From the NCBI GenBank assembly GCA_951804985.1, contig OX638134.1, positions 7,758,790-7,822,789 of the forward strand: DNA of 64,000 nucleotides, given 5' to 3'. The position numbers were made by a program, and so were the translations under genes. The stretch comes from Dryomyza anilis (Eukaryota > Arthropoda > Insecta > Diptera > Dryomyzidae). Of this stretch, positions 57,640 to 64,000 are shown one piece after another. Numbering within the stretch: the first letter of the stretch is position 1; the number at the start of each line of letters is the position of its first letter. The notes below the pieces were generated by a model. It did no database searches. It was not told the DNA's origin and saw nothing but the letters and a program-made list of their open reading frames with translations.

Positions 57640-59450
57640 ATAACGTTGCATAGTTTAACTGTGTAAACCTTGTAGTCGCGGTGGATGTTGGGCAAAACAA
57701 GAACTTGAAAGGATGCGACAAAGCTGCGCAGCATCTCCATAAAGTGGCTGCTGAGTGCTGCAGTTGTTGTTGCTGCTGCTGATAATGCTGCTGAGACTCA
57801 AGCAGCTGTTGACGTTGACAACGATGATGACGAGGAGTTTTGGTTGAAGTACCGAACGATAAGCAGTGACAGTTGAGGACGTTAACAACAAAAATAGATA
57901 GCAGCAGCAACAACATTAATATTACAACAACAGATGACAACAACAATAAATTACAACAACAATAAATATCTATCAACAATCAGAGACAGCTGTCAACAGC
58001 AACTACAATTACAACAACAAAAGAAGCAGTACATATCAACATTACAGAGCAACAATAGCCAGCAATCATAGTCAGCAACAGAAAATGACTTAACAATTTA
58101 AAGGTAGCAACAATAACGACGTAAAGACATCAACAACATAAAGACGGCAACATCATAAAGACAGCAACAACATAAAGACAGCAACAACATAAGGACAGCA
58201 ATATCATAATATTAACAACATATAGGTACTTAGCAACAGCATAAACGTAGCAACAACATAAACGTAGCAACAATACAATGGCAGCAACAACATAACAATA
58301 GCAAAAACATATATACAACAACAACATAAAGACAACAACTTCATAATGTTGGTAGCAACACAAGTATACTAACAACATAAACGTAAGCTACATATAGATA
58401 GCAACAACATAACGATAGCATATAAACAGCATTAACATAAAGATAGCAACTTCAAAATGATGGAAGCAACACAAATATAACAACAACATAAATATAGCAA
58501 CAACATAAAGATATCAACAACATAAGGACAGCAACTTCATAACGATATCAGCATTATGAAGACAGCAACATCATGAACATAACAACAACATATTAATAAA
58601 AACAACATTCTGCTATAGCAACTTTAAAAAGTCAGCAACAACATAGATAACTACAACAACATAGAGATAACAACATGGAGACATCAACAACTCAAAGACA
58701 ACAAAAAATGTAGACAACATCTTGCTGACGTTGACAACACAATGCAAACAATTGCAGCAACATAATCAACGTCATCATCAACACAAAGACATTCATCAGA
58801 ACGACAACAGCATGTTTTTGTTGTTTTTGCTGCTGTCTTTTGCACCACTTGGCTTTTGTTGTTTTTGTGTTGGAAAAATTGCTGCACGGATTGGATTTTC
58901 TATACTTCATTGTTAAAAAATCGTTTTGCGGTAATGTTGCTAGTAGCAACTACAACAATATGAAAGACCCCTAAAGCAATAACAATACTATAGCAGCAAT
59001 ACTACATCAGCAATATTACAACAGAAACAACAACAACATGAACAATACTACAGCAATCATCAGGCATTGAGCAGCACTTTTCAAGCTGTTTCGTGCTTGT
59101 GACTTGATTTCTTTTTACGATTGACTTACTGCAGTGGCAGCCGTAGCAGCAACAACTCAAATGGCACAGCAATACCACAAAATGCAGCAGCAGCTCTTCC
59201 TAACTAAATCCACCACCACCAGCAGCAGCTGCAATTGTTGTTCTTTGAAATGGACAACAGCGCAAAGTTTTGTAAATTTGAACGAGTGAAATGTTTGTCA
59301 GGACTTGCAATTGAAAAGGGACAAGAACAGCAGCAACAAAAGCAGCGATAACGATAAAAGCATGTCCTTGAAATGCATTATCAAAGTCAATTAAAGCGAA
59401 TGGCTGCTGCTATTGGCAACTGCTGGGAAAGCTTTTTATTTAGTAAATAT
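57640..59450. other. CAA/CAG-rich non-coding DNA
   Basis: Long stretches of CAACAAC, CAGCAG and GCAACAACA with no continuous coding frame. A regular minisatellite lies within (58,076-58,700). It may be intronic or regulatory DNA of a gene to the right. Confidence 0.45.
58076..58700. repeat. 17-bp minisatellite ATAAAGACAGCAACAAC
   Basis: About 35 imperfect units of ATAAAGACAGCAACAAC, most regular at 58,130-58,220. Confidence 0.8.
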
Positions 59451-59641
59451 TCGAATGTTTGAATTTTCAGTGAATTTTAATTTAAATTTGCTTTACACAA
59501 AAACAATGATTAAATTTAATAATATATGTTAAATACTTAAATAATATTTTGAGATAATATATATATAAACTTTTTGACATAAATCAATTTAATTGTAAGA
59601 AAGGAAGTTAAATGATAAGGGACAAGAGTTTAAATGAAGAT

Positions 59642-59910
59642 ATACGACCATTTTCCGGCTTTCGATCAAATTCCAATCCAATTTCATATAAAATTTGTAA
59701 ACAAACGGTTTTGAATTCGATGTCACAATACAAAAAATGTGTCTTTCAAACAAATTCAATCGTTGAAATCAAATTAAACGAATTGAATTCATTGAAAAAA
59801 CAAATGTTTGTACTGAGCCATTGAATTGAAAATCAAAATCGTTTGTTTACATATACATATTGTATAAAATTCGTTTGGAATTCGTTCGAAAATCGGAACA
59901 TGACCGATAT
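59642..59910. mobile_element. Fold-back element candidate
   Basis: The first 65-75 bp (ATACGACCATTTTCCGG..., GTAAACAAACG) pair imperfectly with the last 75 bp (CGTTTGTTTAC ..., AATCGGAACATGACCGATAT). Non-coding; the target duplication is not clear. Confidence 0.5.
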
Positions 59911-60349
59911 ATTTTCATTTAAAAACATCAGGCAAGAAATAAAAATTAACTATTTAAATCGGTCAACAATTCATTGTAACATTTTAATAAAAAAAATATA
60001 AATATCTTAAAATTTGATTGCTTTTTTTAAATTGACTTTAAATACCTAATATATTAATATGTTTTATTTGTTCTATTTTCAGCATCTCTATTTGCAGTGA
60101 ATCGAAGCCGCAAACAAATGCATTTTGAACAATGTTTTCTATAATACTTAATTAAAAACGTAGTTACTAAAAAATTAAAAATATTAAAATACTTTATATT
60201 GTTTACTTTTATTAATTAGTTTATAAATTATTTTAAATTCTGTAAAAATTGTTTCAAAAAATGTAATTTTATAATGTATTATTTGTCATGTAATATTTTA
60301 TATTTGAAATATATATTTATTTAAAGCATAACAACATTTTGTGTATTTT

Positions 60350-60600
60350 CTTTCAATAGCCAGTAAATTTTCTAAAAATCTTAAACATTTCACTAATTTC
60401 AGTTAAAGCGTTTAAAAATTATAAATAAAAACGCAAACAAAAAGAACGCGCATGAATTTTACCCAAAAAGTAAACAAATAGTAGTATAAAATTAATTTCC
60501 TCAAATAGTCAGTGAATTTCCCTAAAAAAACCTTGAAAATTTCACTAAAATCGCTTAAAGCGTTCAAAAGTTATAAATAAAAACGTAAATAATAAGAAGC
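60350..60600. repeat. Tandem duplication, unit about 145 bp
   Basis: Two copies with TTAAAGCGTT..AAAAG/ATTATAAATAAAAACG preceded by CAGTRAATTT. The same phrase reappears near 61,515, so this belongs to a dispersed repeat covering about 60.35-61.56 kb. Confidence 0.6.
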
Positions 60601-61564
60601 CAATTGAATTTTATTGTCCCTAAAAGTATGCAACGTTTTTTCAATACATTTAGTCAAGACACAAACCCACATTTTTTCTTCATAGCCGAGACACACGCCG
60701 TTGTTGCTACCTGCTACTTTTTCTGTGCGCCTGGTATTTCAGATAGGGCGGCAAAACAGATTTCAGCCGACTGCGCTGCCATAATATTTTTTTTTCAATT
60801 GGAACTTGCTGCCAATTCTGTTCGCCTGGTATTTTGACAAATTTCAGCGATTTTGATTTTTTTTCTCCAAAAAATTGGCCTTCTAACATGAAAATTTCAA
60901 GATGCGTTGAAATTTTTCTTAATAAAAACTGAACGCATCAACCGATTTGCATGAAATTTGGACTAAATAATCTTAAAATTTTGCCGATTATAAAAAATAT
61001 AAAAGGGGCGAGGTTGACGCACAGCCACGCCTATAATTTGCAATCAAATTAGGTTATGTGCAAAAATGACGACAATTATTTTGACATTTTGATTTTTATA
61101 ATTTTAACCAATGAGCCGATTGACATAAAATTTAGCAGCATGGTTGCACATGTTTTGTGCTCAAATATAAAAATAAAACTTTTAACAATTATGAACGCAT
61201 AAGCCTGCAATATTGAATTACATTTTGTTATTAGATATTTTCATATATTTATTTATAAAAAAAGAACGGTTTGAGCGATTTTAATAAAATGTGCACTAAT
61301 GAATAGTTAAATGTTTATTTCTGCTGAGAAAAATCTAAAAGCTGAGATTAACGATCAAGAACGAATATTTTTTTTGAGTCGAAAATACTTATGTGAAATT
61401 TATACTATTTTAATTAAATTTATTTTTATTTATTAACCGATTTGCAAAATATTTTGTAGCTTTGTAGCCAGACTTCCAATCTAATTAACAAAACTATTTT
61501 GGTTAAAATCGGTTAATGCGTTTAAAAGTTATAAGCAAAAATTATGTAGCTTTAAAAATACAGT

Positions 61565-62500
61565 TTTTGCGTCATAAAATTATAAGTTTTGAGAAATAAT
61601 TATATGAAATTGGGTTCCGCAGTTCCCCTCATCATTCCCTACAAGAAAAACAATATCTCATTTAGTTTACTCAAAATTTTTTTTATTGCGTTTTTAGAAA
61701 GTAAGTGGTTAGCCCATCCTATTTTAGTGATTTTCCGTAAAATTTTACAACTCGATTTTTTAACGGTTTTTAAATCTGTTTTATTTGCTGAGCTCGAATC
61801 TGAAAACCATTTTGGTCTAACATGTATAGTTTTTGTGCTATACTCAGTTGTTTCAACGTTGGAATTACTTTTTTTTTTGAGATTATGAAAATACATTATT
61901 ATTTTTAACTCGATCAATTCTAAATAGATTTTCTTGATTAATATCTTATTTGATGCAGCAACATCAAAAGTTTCATTAGAAAATACTGAAAAAATTTAAA
62001 AGATCGAAAATTTTCTAAAAATTACACACAAAACACACCTTCAAAAAAACAGTTTTTGGTCTATAAAATCATAGTTCTGAGGAATATTTATATAAAATTC
62101 GATTCCGCAGTTCCACTCGTCATTCTCTACAAGAAAAACAATATCTCATTTAGGTTACTCAAAATTTTTTTTATTGCGTTTTTAGAAAGTAAGTGGTTAG
62201 CCCATCCTATTTTAGTGATTTTCGGTAAAATTTTACAACTCAATTTTTCAACGGTTTTTAAATCAGTTTTATTTGCTGAGCTCGAATCTGAAAACCATTT
62301 TGGTCTAACATGTATAGTTTTTGTACTATACTCAGTTGTTTCAAAGTTGGAATTACTTTTTTTTTTTGAGATTATGAAAATACATTATTATTTTTAACTC
62401 GATCAATTTTTAATAGATTTTCGTGTTTAATATCTTATTAGACGCAGCAATATTTAATGTTTCATAAGAAAGTACAGAAATAATTTAAAAGTATGAAAAA
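61565..62500. repeat. Tandem duplication, unit about 482 bp
   Basis: 61,565-62,046 and 62,047-62,500 are nearly identical over about 330 bp (AAGTAAGTGGTTAGCCCATC, GAGCTCGAATCTGAAAACCA). Matching 99- and 113-codon frames arise in both copies. They look like repeat artefacts. Confidence 0.85.
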
Positions 62501-64000
62501 TGTTTAAAATTAATACAGCAAACGAAGCTTCTAACAAAAAGACATGGCTCTTGTGCTTGCAGCGTCGTTCTTGTTCTTGCATCGACGAATTTTTCTACGT
62601 TTTTCACAAAGTCTTTTAGAATTCATTGAATTTTACTTGACTAGATTTATTGTTATAACGATGTGAAAGTTTCTGGTAAAATGAAAAGATTTCTTTTTAA
62701 TATCTGTATTTTTATATTTTATTTTTATATATATTTATTGTTTTTGTTTTATATACATAAATTGCAAGTATTTGCCATAAAGTGATTACAGTAGTTATTA
62801 TTTATAATTAGGTTTTGAAATTATTTTAATACAAAAAACTTAAACTAATCATAAAATATATAAAAAAATCAAAATAAATACTTCAAATTACAGTATTCAG
62901 AAATTTATTTTTTTTATTATAAAAAATTGTTTGACAAACTTTAAAAAAAAGGTAAAATAACAGAAAATCATTAAAAAAAAAAAAGCCGAATCAGTCATGT
63001 GTTCTTTTTTGTTGTAAATTTTAGTAATGATTTGTATATGATTTGTTAATTAAAAAAAAAAAATGAGCATTTGAAAAAAGTTTTGAAACTTTGGAAAATT
63101 ATTTAAAAACCAGCATAATTTATTGTTTCATTTTTGATTTAATTTTTTTTTTTTTGTTTAAAATAAATTTTATATAATTACAATAAAATTAATTTAAATA
63201 AAACATTTTTAGTCGTGCTTAAAAATAATATATAATCATTATATAAAATATAAAAGAAATACCTTAAAATAATACGCATTTGTTTTTGTTTTGTTTTGTT
63301 TTATTTATTTTTTTATAATCATTTTTGATTTTTGCACAAATTGGAATTTTCTTTTTGCTGTCTACAAATTTAATTAAATATTTAATATAGTGCAAATTAA
63401 TTATTAATGCAATACTTTTGCGGTTAATACAATTGAGTTCACTTTTAATTTGCATTTAAATTATGTTTTGTGATTAATTTTTTGTTTTTTTTTTTTATAA
63501 ATTTAATACAAAATTGTTTTGAATTAACTTTTTGTCAACAATGCGTTATCACAAATCTTAAATAATAGCTTCGTAATTAAATATAAATTATTAATAATAA
63601 TTAATTATAAAATTTTTAAAATATATTGTGAGAGTAATCGATGTATTAATATTATGATTTTTTTTTGTTGTTGTTTGAGATATTTTAATGATTTTTTCAT
63701 GCATTTTTTTAAAACATTTTTTTATCCATTTGTTGTTTAAAAATTGTGTTTTTTTATTTATGTAGTAAATTTAAAAAAAGTGTATATTTTTCTTGCAGCA
63801 AATTTTAATTTAAATTTTATATCAACGCGGAAGTACATTTTTTATGCATTTTCAACCAAATTTATTGAGTGCAGATAACGCGTGAACAAAATAATTTAAA
63901 ATTTAAGTAGAAAAAATGAAAGTACAAATATTATATATTTTTGTTTTTTTTTTTGCTGACATCAATTCTTTGCAATTATTTTAATTACGCTTTATAAACG
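62501..64000. other. A+T-rich intergenic DNA
   Basis: Very A+T-rich with T and A homopolymers. I see no gene, RNA or element. Confidence 0.6.

Noticed and set aside
57294..57740. 148-codon minus-strand frame
   Set aside because: Runs through the 21-bp minisatellite; its residues simply repeat (FANTTN...).
61589..62397. Matching 99- and 113-codon frames in two copies
   Set aside because: Explained by a recent tandem duplication; nothing shows coding constraint, and there are no splice or promoter signals.

Overview
This window is nuclear DNA of an insect, most likely a higher fly (Diptera, Brachycera). The sequence is strongly A+T-rich. Its genes are split by GT-AG introns, open with AAA-ATG start contexts and carry long Gln/Asn tracts written as CAG/CAA/AAC. 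One gene is a clear Six4 orthologue with a fly-type Inr+DPE core promoter. The rest is packed with small transposable-element relics and tandem repeats. I cannot place the species; a calyptrate or tephritid fly with a repeat-rich genome would fit.

Layout. (1) 1-4.8 kb: the 5' part of a minus-strand gene for a protein with two MADF domains and polyQ/polyN tracts. Its last exon(s) lie off the left edge. A piggyBac-like MITE sits in its intron and an isolated plus-strand exon-like segment lies nearby. (2) 4.8-9.7 kb: intergenic, with related TA-flanked MITEs. (3) 9.7-18.0 kb: a complete minus-strand Six4 gene of three coding exons and 400 codons plus stop. Its first coding exon lies about 350 bp below a TATA-less Inr/DPE promoter, and its two large introns hold minisatellites, a hairpin repeat and a GC-rich island. 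(4) 18.1-41.2 kb: about 23 kb with no gene I can support. It has a 2.1-kb (TTTATTTC)n array just upstream of Six4, two large blocks of a 19-bp minisatellite, many MITEs, a truncated LINE and two or three higher-complexity islands that could be enhancers. (5) 41.3-52.0 kb: a gene cluster with a minus-strand gene for an uncharacterised membrane protein, then plus-strand hydroxyacylglutathione hydrolase (glyoxalase II; three exons, mitochondrial and probable cytosolic starts), then a plus-strand SPATA17-like gene with three IQ motifs (five exons). (6) 52.4-64 kb: another 19-bp minisatellite block, CAG/CAA-rich non-coding DNA, a Helitron with canonical ends and several tandem repeats. I support no gene in this last part.

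The most unusual feature is repeat architecture, not a new protein system. One 19-bp unit, with an internal 15-bp palindrome and A/T tracts about 9.5 bp apart, is amplified at five dispersed places in both orientations, with a sixth degenerate trace. A near-pure octanucleotide array stands directly upstream of a developmental promoter. The HAGH intron holds one MITE inserted into the terminal inverted repeat of another, so the order of insertion can be read. Most long reading frames outside the genes are artefacts of these repeats. All exon joins were made by eye from splice signals, phase and protein continuity; no alignment or search was run.
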